Of a stretch of 64,000 nucleotides of DNA, positions 8,304-17,203 are shown piece by piece. Numbering within the stretch: the stretch's first letter is position 1; each line of letters opens with the position of its first letter. The stretch comes from Rugamonas brunnea (lineage in GTDB: Bacteria; Pseudomonadota; Gammaproteobacteria; Burkholderiales; Burkholderiaceae_D): positions 310,001 to 374,000 of the forward strand of contig NZ_JACEZT010000001.1 of the NCBI RefSeq assembly GCF_014042345.1, in the 5' to 3' direction. Made by a program: the position numbers and the translations under genes. The notes beneath the pieces are model-generated. The model made no database searches, was not told the DNA's origin, and worked only from the letters and a program-made list of their open reading frames with translations.

Positions 8304-9497
8304 ATGAAAATTGAAAACCCGAATCCGATGCCATGGCGCTTCTCCGAGCGCGCAGCGCAGATGCAAAGCTCCTTCATCCGCGAGATCCTGAAGATCACCC
8401 AGCGTCCCGAGATCATCTCGTTCGCCGGTGGCCTGCCCTCGCCCGCCACCTTCCCCGTGGCCGAGATGAAGGAAGCGTTCGACCAGGTGCTGACCGACTC
8501 GGGCAATGTGGCGCTGCAATACGGCCCCACCGATGGCTACCTGCCCCTGCGCCAGTGGATCGCCGATTCGCTGTCCTCGAACGGCGCGAAGATCGTGCCG
8601 GAACAGGTCCTGATGACGTCCGGCTCACAGCAGGCGCTGGACCTGCTGGGCAAGGTGCTGATCGACGAAGGCAGCCGCGTGCTGGTTGAAACCCCGTCCT
8701 ACCTGGGCGCGCTGCAGGCGTTCTCGGTGTACCGCCCCGAGTTCGTGTCGGTGGAAACGGACGACCACGGCCTGGTGCCGTCCTCGCTGGACAAGGTGGC
8801 CCAAGGCGCCCGCCTGCTGTACGCGCTGCCCAACTTCCAGAACCCGACGGGCCGCACGCTGTCCGTGGAACGCCGCCAGCAACTGGTGGAAACCTGCGCC
8901 CGCCTCGGCCTGCCGCTGATCGAGGACGATCCCTACGGCGCCCTGAGCTACAAGGGCGAGCCGCTGCCGAAGATGGTGGCCATGAATCCGGACGGCGTGA
9001 TCTACATGGGTTCCTTCTCCAAGGTGCTGACGCCCGGCATCCGCCTCGGCTACGTGGTGGCCCCGCTGCCGCTGGTGCGCCGCCTGGAGCTGGCCAAGCA
9101 GGCGGCCGACCTGCACACCTCGCAGCTGACCCAAATGGTGGTGCACCGCGTGATCAAGGACGGCTTCCTGGAGCGCCACATCCCGCAAATCCGCCACCTG
9201 TACGGCGACCAGTGCCAGGTGATGCTGGACGCGATGGCCGAGCACTTCCCCGCCAGCGTCAAGTGGACCAAGCCCGAAGGCGGCATGTTCATCTGGGTCA
9301 CGCTGCCCAAGCACGTCAACGCCATGGCGCTGCTCGATGAGGCGATCGCCAACCACGTGGCCTTCGTGCCGGGTGCGCCGTTCTACGCCAACGAGCCGGA
9401 AACCAACACCTTCCGCCTGTCGTTCGTGACGGTGCCACCGGAGCGCATCCGCGCCGGCATCGCCACCCTGGGCAAGCTGATCGCCGCGAAGGTCTGA
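8304..9497 (+). CDS. PLP-dependent aminotransferase (2-aminoadipate/LysN type)
   Basis: A 397-residue class I aminotransferase without a DNA-binding domain. It begins with the pattern FSERAAQMQSSFIREILK and contains SFAGGLPSP, typical of the 2-aminoadipate/kynurenine/branched-chain group (LysN, KAT II-like). The PLP lysine is Lys240 in GSFSKVLTPGIRLGY, and the substrate arginine is in NTFRLSF near the end. It transfers an amino group from an aromatic, branched or dicarboxylic amino acid to 2-oxoglutarate. A terminator precedes it, so it may have its own promoter, although it belongs to the same functional neighbourhood. The exact substrate is not determinable. Confidence 0.85.
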   Translation: MKIENPNPMPWRFSERAAQMQSSFIREILKITQRPEIISFAGGLPSPATFPVAEMKEAFDQVLTDSGNVALQYGPTDGYLPLRQWIADSLSSNGAKIVPEQVLMTSGSQQALDLLGKVLIDEGSRVLVETPSYLGALQAFSVYRPEFVSVETDDHGLVPSSLDKVAQGARLLYALPNFQNPTGRTLSVERRQQLVETCARLGLPLIEDDPYGALSYKGEPLPKMVAMNPDGVIYMGSFSKVLTPGIRLGYVVAPLPLVRRLELAKQAADLHTSQLTQMVVHRVIKDGFLERHIPQIRHLYGDQCQVMLDAMAEHFPASVKWTKPEGGMFIWVTLPKHVNAMALLDEAIANHVAFVPGAPFYANEPETNTFRLSFVTVPPERIRAGIATLGKLIAAKV

Positions 9498-9523
9498 GGC
9501 TAGCTCGAATAACCCCAGCCACA

Positions 9524-9604
9524 CGTCATTCCCGCGCAGGCGGGAATCCATACGTCAGCGCCAAAACTGACGACGCATGGATCCCCACTTCCGTGGGGAT
9601 GACG
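9524..9604. repeat. REP/BIME-like palindromic repeat
   Basis: An 81-base overall palindrome. It begins cgtcattcccgcgcaggcgg, has a central inverted repeat (cgtcag and ctgacg around a short loop), and ends with a complementary arm of the form ccccacttccgtggggatgacg. This is the well-known dispersed extragenic palindrome of many beta- and gamma-proteobacteria. It lies between two genes in the same orientation and may end the upstream transcript. The rest of the 319-base gap (9498-9816) is AT-richer and shows no gene. Confidence 0.8.
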
Positions 9605-9816
9605 GCTTCAAGGCGCTGCGACTTTATCACCAAAAGTAACAAAGATTCCCGACGGAAATGGGAAGCGTGATAAAAATGCAGGCGAAATGCCGCATTGACG
9701 GCTATTCCGCATAAATTCTGAGGTTTCCTTCGAATAAGCCTGCATTTTTTTTCACAATTACACATTGCAAAGCGGTATTATTTGGACGGATAGTCACCTT
9801 ATCGTCAGGCCAGCCT

Positions 9817-11196
9817 TTGTACGCAAGCGCACACCCTTCCGCCCTCCCCCCCGTCGCCACCGCATCGCGGCGCGACGCCGCCATCCTGATCGTGGACGAT
9901 GCGCCGGACAACCTGGGCACGCTGCGCAAGATGATGGTGCAGCAGGGCTACCAGACCTTCGTCGCCACCTCCGGCGAACGGGCGTTGCAGATCGCGCGCC
10001 GCGTGCATCCGGACCTGATCCTGCTGGACGTCGTCATGCCCGGCATGGACGGTTTCGAGACCTGCCGCCAGCTCAAGAGCCATGCCGCCACCCAGCGCAT
10101 CCCGGTCATCTTCATGAGCGCGCGCACGGAGACGGAGGACGTGGTGGCCGGCTTCGACATCGGCGCCGTGGACTACATCGGCAAGCCGCTGCGCATGGCC
10201 GAGGTGTGCGCCCGCGTGCGCACCCAGCTGCAAATCCGCAGCAACAACGAGAACCAGGAAGAACAGGCCGAGCGCCTGCGCACCATCGTCAACAACATGG
10301 CCGAGGGCTTGCTGATCATCGAGGCGGACGGCCGCATCCAGTTCACCAACCCGGCCTGCGACAAATACCTGGGCTACCAGGAGAACGAGCTGGCCGGACG
10401 CTCCATCGCCGAGCTGCTCAACCCCATGGTGGCGCAGGAATACCTGGACTACTTCGAGCGCTACGCGGCCGCGCCGCAGACGGCCCACAACCACGGCACG
10501 CGCGAAGTGATCATCCGCCACCGCAACGGCAGTTCCGTGTGCATGGACCTCACGCTCACCCCTATGTATCTGCGCCAGCCGCTGTTCATCGGCCTGCTGC
10601 ACGACATCACCCACCACAAGCAGTCGGAGGATGCGCTGCAGCGCGCGGCCATGGTCGATCCGCTGACCATGATCGCCAACCGCCGCCACTTCGACGCCTT
10701 CCTGGAAAAGGAATGGCAACGCGCCCTCCGCAGCGGCCTGCCGCTGTCGCTGGTGGTGCTGGACGTGGACCATTTCAAACTGTACAACGACACGCTGGGC
10801 CATCCGGCCGGCGACGCCTGCCTGCAGCAAGTGGCGCAGGCCATCGCCTCGCACGCGCTGCGTCCGACGGACCTGGCGGCCCGCTACGGCGGCGAGGAAT
10901 TCGTGCTGCTGTTCGCGGAAACGGACGCCGATTCGGCCTACCTGCTGGCCGAGTCGATCCGCGCCCACGTGGAAGCGCTGCAGCTGCCCCACCCCCGCTC
11001 GCCCACCTCGCCGTGGATCACGGTCAGCATCGGCGTCTCCACCATCCTGCCCCAGCAGCTCGACAGCACGGAATCGCTGTTCGTGGCGGCCGACCGCGCC
11101 ATGTACGTGGCCAAGGAAAGTGGCCGCAACCAGGTGCAGGCCACCCTGCCCGGCAACGCGGCCATGGACGCCATCAAGGCGCTCGCTTCGCGCTGA
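9817..11196 (+). CDS. Response regulator diguanylate cyclase (REC-PAS-GGDEF)
   Basis: A 459-residue protein. The receiver domain covers about residues 20-140, with acidic pair in LIVDDA, phospho-acceptor Asp71 in LILLDVV and lysine in IGKPL. A PAS domain follows (about 150-270), then the cyclase domain (about 285-445) with active site GGEEF at 358-362. The product-inhibition site RPTD (349-352) is exactly five residues before it, so the enzyme should make cyclic di-GMP and be feedback-inhibited. The only in-frame start before the receiver domain is TTG at 9817; upstream the frame has no start codon. No cognate histidine kinase is nearby. Confidence 0.88.
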   Translation: MYASAHPSALPPVATASRRDAAILIVDDAPDNLGTLRKMMVQQGYQTFVATSGERALQIARRVHPDLILLDVVMPGMDGFETCRQLKSHAATQRIPVIFMSARTETEDVVAGFDIGAVDYIGKPLRMAEVCARVRTQLQIRSNNENQEEQAERLRTIVNNMAEGLLIIEADGRIQFTNPACDKYLGYQENELAGRSIAELLNPMVAQEYLDYFERYAAAPQTAHNHGTREVIIRHRNGSSVCMDLTLTPMYLRQPLFIGLLHDITHHKQSEDALQRAAMVDPLTMIANRRHFDAFLEKEWQRALRSGLPLSLVVLDVDHFKLYNDTLGHPAGDACLQQVAQAIASHALRPTDLAARYGGEEFVLLFAETDADSAYLLAESIRAHVEALQLPHPRSPTSPWITVSIGVSTILPQQLDSTESLFVAADRAMYVAKESGRNQVQATLPGNAAMDAIKALASR

Positions 11197-11208
11197 GCGC
11201 CGGCCCGC

Positions 11209-12771
11209 CTACAGCTGTTCCGGATAACCGGTGATGTCGGCGATCTCGGCGTACATGGGCTGTAACCGCTCGTACATCTTCAGGTAGACGCGCCGGTACA
11301 GCCGGTCGTACATCTTCTGGTTGGCCGCGATGGGCGCGAACACGCGCCCGGGGCGGGTCATGACGCGGATGGCGGTATCGAAATCGGCATGCAGCCCCAG
11401 GCCGGCCGCGACGGCGATGGCCGCGCCCAGGCCCGAGGTTTCGTACACGTGGGCGCGCGCGGCCGGCAGGCCGAAGATGTCGGCCGTCAGCTGCATCGCC
11501 GCGTCGCTTTGCGAGCCGCCGCCGGCCACCCGCAATTCCGTCACGGCCACGCCGCTGCGTTTTTCGATGCGTTCCTTGCCCTCGCGCAGCGCATAAGCCA
11601 GCCCTTCGAGGATGGCGCGGTACATATGGGCGCGCGTGTGCACGTCGCCAAAGCCGATCATGGCGCCCTTGGCCTCCGGCCCCGGCACCCGGATGCCGGG
11701 ACTCCAGTACGGTTGCAGCATCAGGCCCATGGAACCGGGCGGCACCTGCTCCACCAGCTGGTCGAACATGGCTTCGGGCGCCGTGCCCCGTTCGCTGGCC
11801 GTGGCCTGCTCCAGGTGGCCGAACTGCTCCTTGAACCAGTTCACCATCCAGTAGCCGCGGAAGATCTGCACCTCGGTGCTGTAGGCGCCGGGGATGGCGG
11901 CCGGATACGGCGGGATGAACGGCGTGACCTCCACGTATTTCCTGGTGGTGGTGTTGATGGTGGCCGTGGTGCCGTAACTGAGGCAGCCGATGTGCGGCGC
12001 CAGGCCGCCGGCGCCGATCACCTCGCACGCCTTGTCGGCGGCGGCGGCCACCAGCGGCGTGCCCGCCGGGATGCCGGTGGCCTCGGCGGCGGCGACCGTG
12101 ATGGCGCCGATCACCGTGCCTGGCTCCACCAGTTCCGGCAGCATGTCCGGCTTGATGGCCAGCGCCTGCCACTTCCAGTCACGCTTGCCGGCCCACTTGT
12201 GGCCCTTGTAGTCGAACGGCAGATAGGCCACCTGGGAGCCGATGGAATCGACCATGCGGCCGCACAGGCGGTAATTGAGGAAGCCGGACAGCAGCAGGAA
12301 CTTGTCGGTCTTGGCCCAGATGTCGGGCTGGTGGGCCGCGATCCAGTTGATCTCCGCCTCGCGCCGGAAGTATTCGATGGTGCTGCTCACGCCGGCCACC
12401 TTGAAGGCCGTGCGCCAGAAGGCGTTCAGCGGCGGCACCTGCTCCGTGCGGCGCTGGTCCAGCCACGTGATGGCCGGGCGCAGCGGATTGCCGTCCCGGT
12501 CCAGGTTGATGACGGTGCCGCGCTGGGTGGTGACGGCCACACCCTTGACGGCGGACTTGGGGATATCCGTTTCCGTCCATAGGCGCTGGCAGGCCACGCA
12601 GACGGCCTTCCAGTAGCCGTCCGCACTGTGCTCGGCCCAGCCGGGATTGTCCGAGAAATACGGCTGCAAGTGGACCTGGGTCTTGGCCGCCAGGTTGCCG
12701 TGCAAATCGAACAGCAGCGCGCGCACGCTCTGGGTGCCGTTGTCGATCGAGAGAAGATATTGTTCGGCCAT
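11209..12771 (-). CDS. FGGY-family carbohydrate kinase
   Basis: A 520-residue kinase. The N-terminal ATPase motif is LLSIDNGTQSVRALLFD, and the second FGGY domain contains SYGTTATINTT and the signature region with VAGGGSQSDAAMQL. It phosphorylates a polyol or sugar with ATP. It is the last gene of a three-gene operon: 14 bases separate it from the GlpD-like gene. Glycerol kinase would be an obvious guess from a GlpD neighbour, but the sequence differs from typical GlpK and the operon also holds an alkyl-DHAP-synthase-like enzyme. A glycerol derivative such as an alkylglycerol is therefore possible. Confidence 0.85.
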   Translation of the reverse strand: MAEQYLLSIDNGTQSVRALLFDLHGNLAAKTQVHLQPYFSDNPGWAEHSADGYWKAVCVACQRLWTETDIPKSAVKGVAVTTQRGTVINLDRDGNPLRPAITWLDQRRTEQVPPLNAFWRTAFKVAGVSSTIEYFRREAEINWIAAHQPDIWAKTDKFLLLSGFLNYRLCGRMVDSIGSQVAYLPFDYKGHKWAGKRDWKWQALAIKPDMLPELVEPGTVIGAITVAAAEATGIPAGTPLVAAAADKACEVIGAGGLAPHIGCLSYGTTATINTTTRKYVEVTPFIPPYPAAIPGAYSTEVQIFRGYWMVNWFKEQFGHLEQATASERGTAPEAMFDQLVEQVPPGSMGLMLQPYWSPGIRVPGPEAKGAMIGFGDVHTRAHMYRAILEGLAYALREGKERIEKRSGVAVTELRVAGGGSQSDAAMQLTADIFGLPAARAHVYETSGLGAAIAVAAGLGLHADFDTAIRVMTRPGRVFAPIAANQKMYDRLYRRVYLKMYERLQPMYAEIADITGYPEQL

Positions 12772-12785
12772 ATCGTCTTATTGTT

Positions 12786-14393
12786 TTAGTTGTTGGCGGC
12801 GCGTTGCGCCGGCAGGCTGTAATGGGTGGCCCATAATGCCAGATAGGCGCGCTGTTCGTCATCCCAGCGCTGGTCGCTCCAGCCCAGTTCCGGCTGGCAG
12901 ATGGCGCGCACGCGCGGCAGGATGTCCGCGCCGCCGCCGCGCAACTGGATGCCGATACGGCTGCGGCGCAGCAGCAGGTCGTCCAGCTTCTGCACCGATT
13001 CGCAGCGGGCCGCCCAGCGCAGCTGGACCCACAGCGTTTCCGTGCCCGGTATGGTGGCCAGTTCGCCCGGCTGGGCCGCGTCCACCAGCTGCTGCGCCTG
13101 GGCGCCGTAGCGGCCTTGCAGCCGCGCGGCCTGGGTGACGGACAAGCGGCGGTCGTAGCGCAGTGGCGCGGCCGGATCGAAGATGGGACGCGGCTCCAGC
13201 TTGTCGCGCCAGTCCGGCAGCAGCGAAGCAGCCTTGCGCAGCGCGTCGAGCGCGATCACGCGGAAGGTGGTCATCTTGCCGCCGGTGACAGTCAGCAGGC
13301 CGTCCTCCAGCCATAGCGCATGGTCGCGCCCTTCCTTGGATGGATCGCTCTTGCCACTGTCGATCACGGGGCGCACGCCCGCGTAGCTGGCCACAATGTC
13401 GCTCTCCTTCAAGCCCAGTTGTGGGAACTGGTCGTGCAGCGCCGCCATCAGGTAATCGACTTCGGCCCGCGTAATCGCGGCCTCGTGCGCCATATCGCCC
13501 TTGTGGTCCACGTCCGTGGTGCCCACCAGCGTCACGCCCTCCCACGGGAAGGCGAACACGGGGCGGCCGTCGGCCGGATGCATCAGGCTCACGGCCTGCG
13601 CCAGCGGCAGCCGCCAGGCCGGCAGCACCAGGTGGCTGCCGCGCAGTGGCCGCAGCCGGGGTGCCGCCCCGCCCTGCGCCCGCAGGCCGTCGGCCCAGGC
13701 GCCGGTGGCGCTGATGACGAGCCGCGCGCGCACCTCGTGCGCCTGCCCCGTCACGCCGTCGCGCACCTTCGCACCGCACACCTTGCCGCCGCCATCTGCT
13801 GAACGCAGCAGCGATTCCACCGCCATATAGTTGAGTGCCACGCCACCATGCTGCTGCGCCTCGCGCAGCACGCGCAGCACCAGACGCGCGTCGTCGGTTT
13901 TGGCGTCCGTGTAGCACATGCCGCCTTGCAGGCCAGTGTTGGCGATGTTGGGCGCCAGCGCCAGGAAGTCGTCATGGCCGAAATAATGGCGCGCGCGCTG
14001 GCCCGCCATCAGATCGTAGATGGCCAGGCCGAGCAGGAACATGCGGCGGCCCGGCTTGCGGCCCAGGTAGTCGCCGAACGCGAAGCTTTGCGGCTCCACC
14101 AGCCCGGCCGCGTCGCGCAGCAGTTGCTGGCGCTCGTGCACGGACTCGCGCGTGAGACCGAATTTGCCTTCCTTCAGGTAGCGCAGCCCGCCGTGCACCA
14201 GCTTGGACGAACGGCTGGACGTACCCCACGCGAAGTCGCGCTGCTCCACCAGCAGCGTCTTCAGGCCGCGCCGCGCCGCTTCCAGCAGGATGCCGGCGCC
14301 CGTGATGCCGCCGCCGATCACGATCAGGTCCCAGTCGCGCGTCAGCAATGACGCTGCCTCGCCCCGGCCGCCGCTGTTCCAGTGGGCGCTCAC
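12786..14393 (-). CDS. Glycerol-3-phosphate dehydrogenase/oxidase (GlpD-like)
   Basis: A 535-residue FAD enzyme. The N-terminus has the dinucleotide fold DLIVIGGGITGAGI followed by the GlpD signature GTSSRSSKLVHGGLRYL, and a DAO C-terminal domain closes the protein. Such enzymes oxidise glycerol 3-phosphate to dihydroxyacetone phosphate and pass electrons to quinone at the inner membrane. The start is taken as GTG at 14393, which overlaps the stop of the upstream gene in gtga, indicating translational coupling; longer in-frame upstream sequence is the shadow of that gene. Because its partners are an alkyl-DHAP-synthase homologue and an FGGY kinase, the true substrate may be a 1-substituted glycerol phosphate. 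Confidence 0.87.
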   Translation of the reverse strand: MSAHWNSGGRGEAASLLTRDWDLIVIGGGITGAGILLEAARRGLKTLLVEQRDFAWGTSSRSSKLVHGGLRYLKEGKFGLTRESVHERQQLLRDAAGLVEPQSFAFGDYLGRKPGRRMFLLGLAIYDLMAGQRARHYFGHDDFLALAPNIANTGLQGGMCYTDAKTDDARLVLRVLREAQQHGGVALNYMAVESLLRSADGGGKVCGAKVRDGVTGQAHEVRARLVISATGAWADGLRAQGGAAPRLRPLRGSHLVLPAWRLPLAQAVSLMHPADGRPVFAFPWEGVTLVGTTDVDHKGDMAHEAAITRAEVDYLMAALHDQFPQLGLKESDIVASYAGVRPVIDSGKSDPSKEGRDHALWLEDGLLTVTGGKMTTFRVIALDALRKAASLLPDWRDKLEPRPIFDPAAPLRYDRRLSVTQAARLQGRYGAQAQQLVDAAQPGELATIPGTETLWVQLRWAARCESVQKLDDLLLRRSRIGIQLRGGGADILPRVRAICQPELGWSDQRWDDEQRAYLALWATHYSLPAQRAANN

Positions 14394-16000
14394 GACGGCA
14401 CCGCCTCGGACGGCAGCAGTTTGCCGGGGTTCATGATCTGCTGCGGGTCGAAGTGGCGGAACAAGGCCTGCATGGCGCTCAGCCCCAGTTCGCCCTTTTC
14501 CGCCGGCAGGTAGGGCGCATGGTCGCTGCCCACGCCGTGCTGGTGGCTGATGGTGCCGCCGTTGGCCACGATGGCCTGGCTGACGGCCTGCTTGAGCGTG
14601 CGCCAGCGCGCCAGGTCCTGCTCGAAATTGCCGGCCAGCCGGTAGACGAAGGTGGTGTACACGCTGGCGCCCTGCGCGTACAGGTGCGACAGGTGGGTGT
14701 AGGTGTGGACTTTCTCGCCGTGCTGGCCCAGCGCCGCCGTGGCGGCCGCCTCCACGGCCTGCATCATGCCGGCCACGCGCGGCCAGTCGACGGCCGTTTC
14801 CACCGTGTCGATGGCGTAGCCGTGCTGCCAGGCCGCGTTGCGCAGGTAGACATTGCGGAAGCGATTCTGCTTCCACTTGTCGCCCATGTGGCGACCGATA
14901 TGCACCCCGCCGCGCGCCCGCGTGAGGGCCAGCGCATCCTTCAGGGCGGCCTTGGCGGCAGCCTTGCGCCCGCTCACACCGATCATCAGCATGCACTTGC
15001 CTTCGCCGCAGCCGCGCAGGCGCAGCCAGGTCTCCAGCGCGCCGATCAGGGTCTTGTGGCCGGCCAGCGCCAGCATGGTGACCGTCTCCAGCGGGTTGGA
15101 CAGGCGCAGCATGGACAGCGACAGGCCGGCCTGCACCACGGCGCGCACGGCCTGCTCGGCCTTATCCCAGCTGGGGAAGAACACGGCATGGAACGATTCG
15201 TATTCGGGCAGCGGCGTCACGCGCACGGTCGCTTCGGTCAGGATGCCGAGCCGGCCTTCCGAACCGAGCACCACTTCGCGCAGGTCGGTGCCGGCGGCCG
15301 AGGCGGGGAACGTGGGAATATCGAGCGTGCCGGCCGGGGTTTCCACCTTCCCGCCCCTGAACATCTGCTCGATGCGGCCATAGCGCAGCGATTGCTGGCC
15401 GGACGAGCGGGTGACCACCCAGCCGCCCAGCGTCGAGTATTCGAACGACTGGGGGAAGTGGCCCAGCGTGTAGCCGTGGGCGCGCAACTGCGCCTCCAGG
15501 TCCGGGCCGAACACGCCGGCGCCGAACGTGGCCAGTTGCGACTGGGTGTCGAGGCTGAGCAGGTTGCGCAGGCGGGTCAGGTTCATGGCCAGCACGGGGC
15601 GCGGGCCGCCCGGCGCCGTCAGGTGGCCGGCCACGCTGGTGCCGCCGCCCTGTGGGATCAGCGCCACATGGTGTTCGGCCGCGTAATCGAGCAGTTCGCG
15701 CACCTGTTCCGGGCTGTCCGGATAGGCCACGCCATCGGGCGCCGTGTCGATCACGCCGTAGCGCAGGCGCAGCCAGTCGGGCAGGCTCTGGCCCAGCGCG
15801 TTGCGCAGGCGGACGGCGGGCGCCGTGTCGATCAGGCGATGGGGCGCCAGCCGCGACGGGCGCAACTGCGCGCATGCCTTGTCGAAGGCGGCGTCCGGAA
15901 ACGGCGTGCCGCTCCCGATGCGCTGCGCCAGAAATCCCAGCGCATCCTCGCCCAGCGCGAATTCTATGGTGTCGTCACCCCAACCGTTCCAGCGTCTCAT
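14390..16000 (-). CDS. FAD-binding oxidase, alkyl-DHAP-synthase (AGPS) family
   Basis: A 536-residue vanillyl-alcohol-oxidase-fold flavoprotein. The FAD loop is PQGGGTSVAGHL. The AGPS hallmark FPQSFEYSTLGGWVVTRSSG is present near residues 180-200, as are HLSHLYAQGASVYTT and, close to the C-terminus, ISHQHGVGSDHAPYL. Eukaryotic AGPS exchanges the acyl chain of acyl-DHAP for a fatty alcohol; its HHHG motif is HQHG here. It is the first gene of an operon with GlpD-like and FGGY genes and is divergent from an AraC regulator. Whether it builds or breaks ether bonds, or has another activity, is open. Confidence 0.85.
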   Translation of the reverse strand: MRRWNGWGDDTIEFALGEDALGFLAQRIGSGTPFPDAAFDKACAQLRPSRLAPHRLIDTAPAVRLRNALGQSLPDWLRLRYGVIDTAPDGVAYPDSPEQVRELLDYAAEHHVALIPQGGGTSVAGHLTAPGGPRPVLAMNLTRLRNLLSLDTQSQLATFGAGVFGPDLEAQLRAHGYTLGHFPQSFEYSTLGGWVVTRSSGQQSLRYGRIEQMFRGGKVETPAGTLDIPTFPASAAGTDLREVVLGSEGRLGILTEATVRVTPLPEYESFHAVFFPSWDKAEQAVRAVVQAGLSLSMLRLSNPLETVTMLALAGHKTLIGALETWLRLRGCGEGKCMLMIGVSGRKAAAKAALKDALALTRARGGVHIGRHMGDKWKQNRFRNVYLRNAAWQHGYAIDTVETAVDWPRVAGMMQAVEAAATAALGQHGEKVHTYTHLSHLYAQGASVYTTFVYRLAGNFEQDLARWRTLKQAVSQAIVANGGTISHQHGVGSDHAPYLPAEKGELGLSAMQALFRHFDPQQIMNPGKLLPSEAVPS

Positions 16001-16132
16001 CGTCGTTCCGTCCTCATTGCGGCGCGCTTGCAGCCATTGTTATACTGGCGCGCACCTGGCTAATCATGGCAGCAGAATAAGACAGAACCCACTCAAGGTA
16101 TTGCGTATTCATGACATCCGCATTGTTCGATC

Positions 16133-17188
16133 ATGCCAAGCACCACGCCTGACGCGCGCCCCCAACATGGCGCCCGCGTGGCCGGCTCCTATCTGCAGCC
16201 TTTGCTGGAGGCGGCCGCCGCGCGCGGCGTACAGGCGGCCGCGCTGGAGCGGGCCGCCGGCTTGCCCGCCGGGGCGCTGACCCCGCTGCCCGAATCGCTG
16301 GCGGCCGACGACTACGTGCGCCTGCTCGACGTGGGCGCCGCGCTGGCCGACGATCCCCACTTCGGCCTGCACGTGGGCGAGCGCTTCAAGCTGGGCACCT
16401 ACAACGTCTATGGCCTGATCCTGCTCAGCTGCCGCGACTTTGGCCAGGCGTTCGAACAGACCATGCGCTACGAGCAGCTGGCGCACGACCTGGGACGCTC
16501 CACCCTGCGGGTAAGCGAGGGCATGGCCCATTACACCTGGCATTGCCACTACGGGCCGGAGCGGCGCCACCTGATCGACAGCGTGTTCGCGGGCATCCGC
16601 GTGTTCGGCAACTGGCTGGCCGGGGTGACGCTGCCGCCGCCTGCACTGGTGCTCAGCCACGATGGCGGCGATCCGGCCGGCCATGGCGAATACCTTCGCG
16701 TGTTCGGCGCCCTGCCCCGCTTCAACGGGCCGGCCAACACGGCCAGCTTCGACGCCCAACTGCTGGCCTGGCCCGTGCCGAACGCGGACACGGGCTTGTA
16801 TCCCGTACTGCGGCAGCACGCCGAACAGCTGCTGCAATCGCGCGCGCAGACCGGGGCCAGGACCGGCGCCGACGCGGGCATCAGCCAGCAGGTGCACGAA
16901 GCCATCGTGCGCAACCTGGCCCAGGGACAGGTGCGGCTGGCCTCCATCGCCGACGAGCTGAAACTGTCGCCGCGCACGCTGCAACGCAAGCTTAGCGAGG
17001 CAGGCGCCACCTTCCAGCAGGTGCTGGACCAGGCCCGCTTCGCGCTGGCGCGCGACTACCTGCGCCAGCCGGAACTGAGCCTGGTCGATATAGCCTTCCT
17101 GCTAGGCTACCAGGAACAGAGCGCGTTCAACCACGCGTTCAAGGAGTGGTCGGGCATGAACCCGGGTGCGTTCCGCGAACGGGGCTGA
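16133..17188 (+). CDS. AraC-family regulator (arabinose-binding-like N-domain)
   Basis: A 351-residue protein. The N-terminal part (about 15-210) matches the OruR/ArgR-like ligand domain of AraC proteins, with FGLHVGERFKLGTYNVYGL. The C-terminal double helix-turn-helix lies at about 250-345, with LASIADELKLSPRTLQRKL and DIAFLLGYQEQSAFNHAFKEW. It is divergent from the AGPS-like gene with 132 bases between them, so it probably activates that operon. Regulators of this subgroup often sense lipids, amino acids or other catabolic inducers. The ligand is unknown. No strong ribosome site precedes the ATG. Confidence 0.85.
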   Translation: MPSTTPDARPQHGARVAGSYLQPLLEAAAARGVQAAALERAAGLPAGALTPLPESLAADDYVRLLDVGAALADDPHFGLHVGERFKLGTYNVYGLILLSCRDFGQAFEQTMRYEQLAHDLGRSTLRVSEGMAHYTWHCHYGPERRHLIDSVFAGIRVFGNWLAGVTLPPPALVLSHDGGDPAGHGEYLRVFGALPRFNGPANTASFDAQLLAWPVPNADTGLYPVLRQHAEQLLQSRAQTGARTGADAGISQQVHEAIVRNLAQGQVRLASIADELKLSPRTLQRKLSEAGATFQQVLDQARFALARDYLRQPELSLVDIAFLLGYQEQSAFNHAFKEWSGMNPGAFRERG

Positions 17189-17203
17189 ACGGGGCCGCCT
17201 GGG

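Noticed and set aside
8625..9551. 308-codon frame on the minus strand starting MDSRLRGNDV
   Set aside because: Its start is translated REP sequence and the remainder is antisense to the aminotransferase.
9526..9765. 79-codon frame on the minus strand after the aminotransferase
   Set aside because: It consists partly of the translated REP palindrome (segment VIPTEVGIHASS), a common annotation artefact.
14394..14996. N-terminal extension of the GlpD-like gene
   Set aside because: It overlaps the AGPS-like gene in another frame and has no homology-like pattern; the gtga overlap at 14390-14393 gives a natural start.
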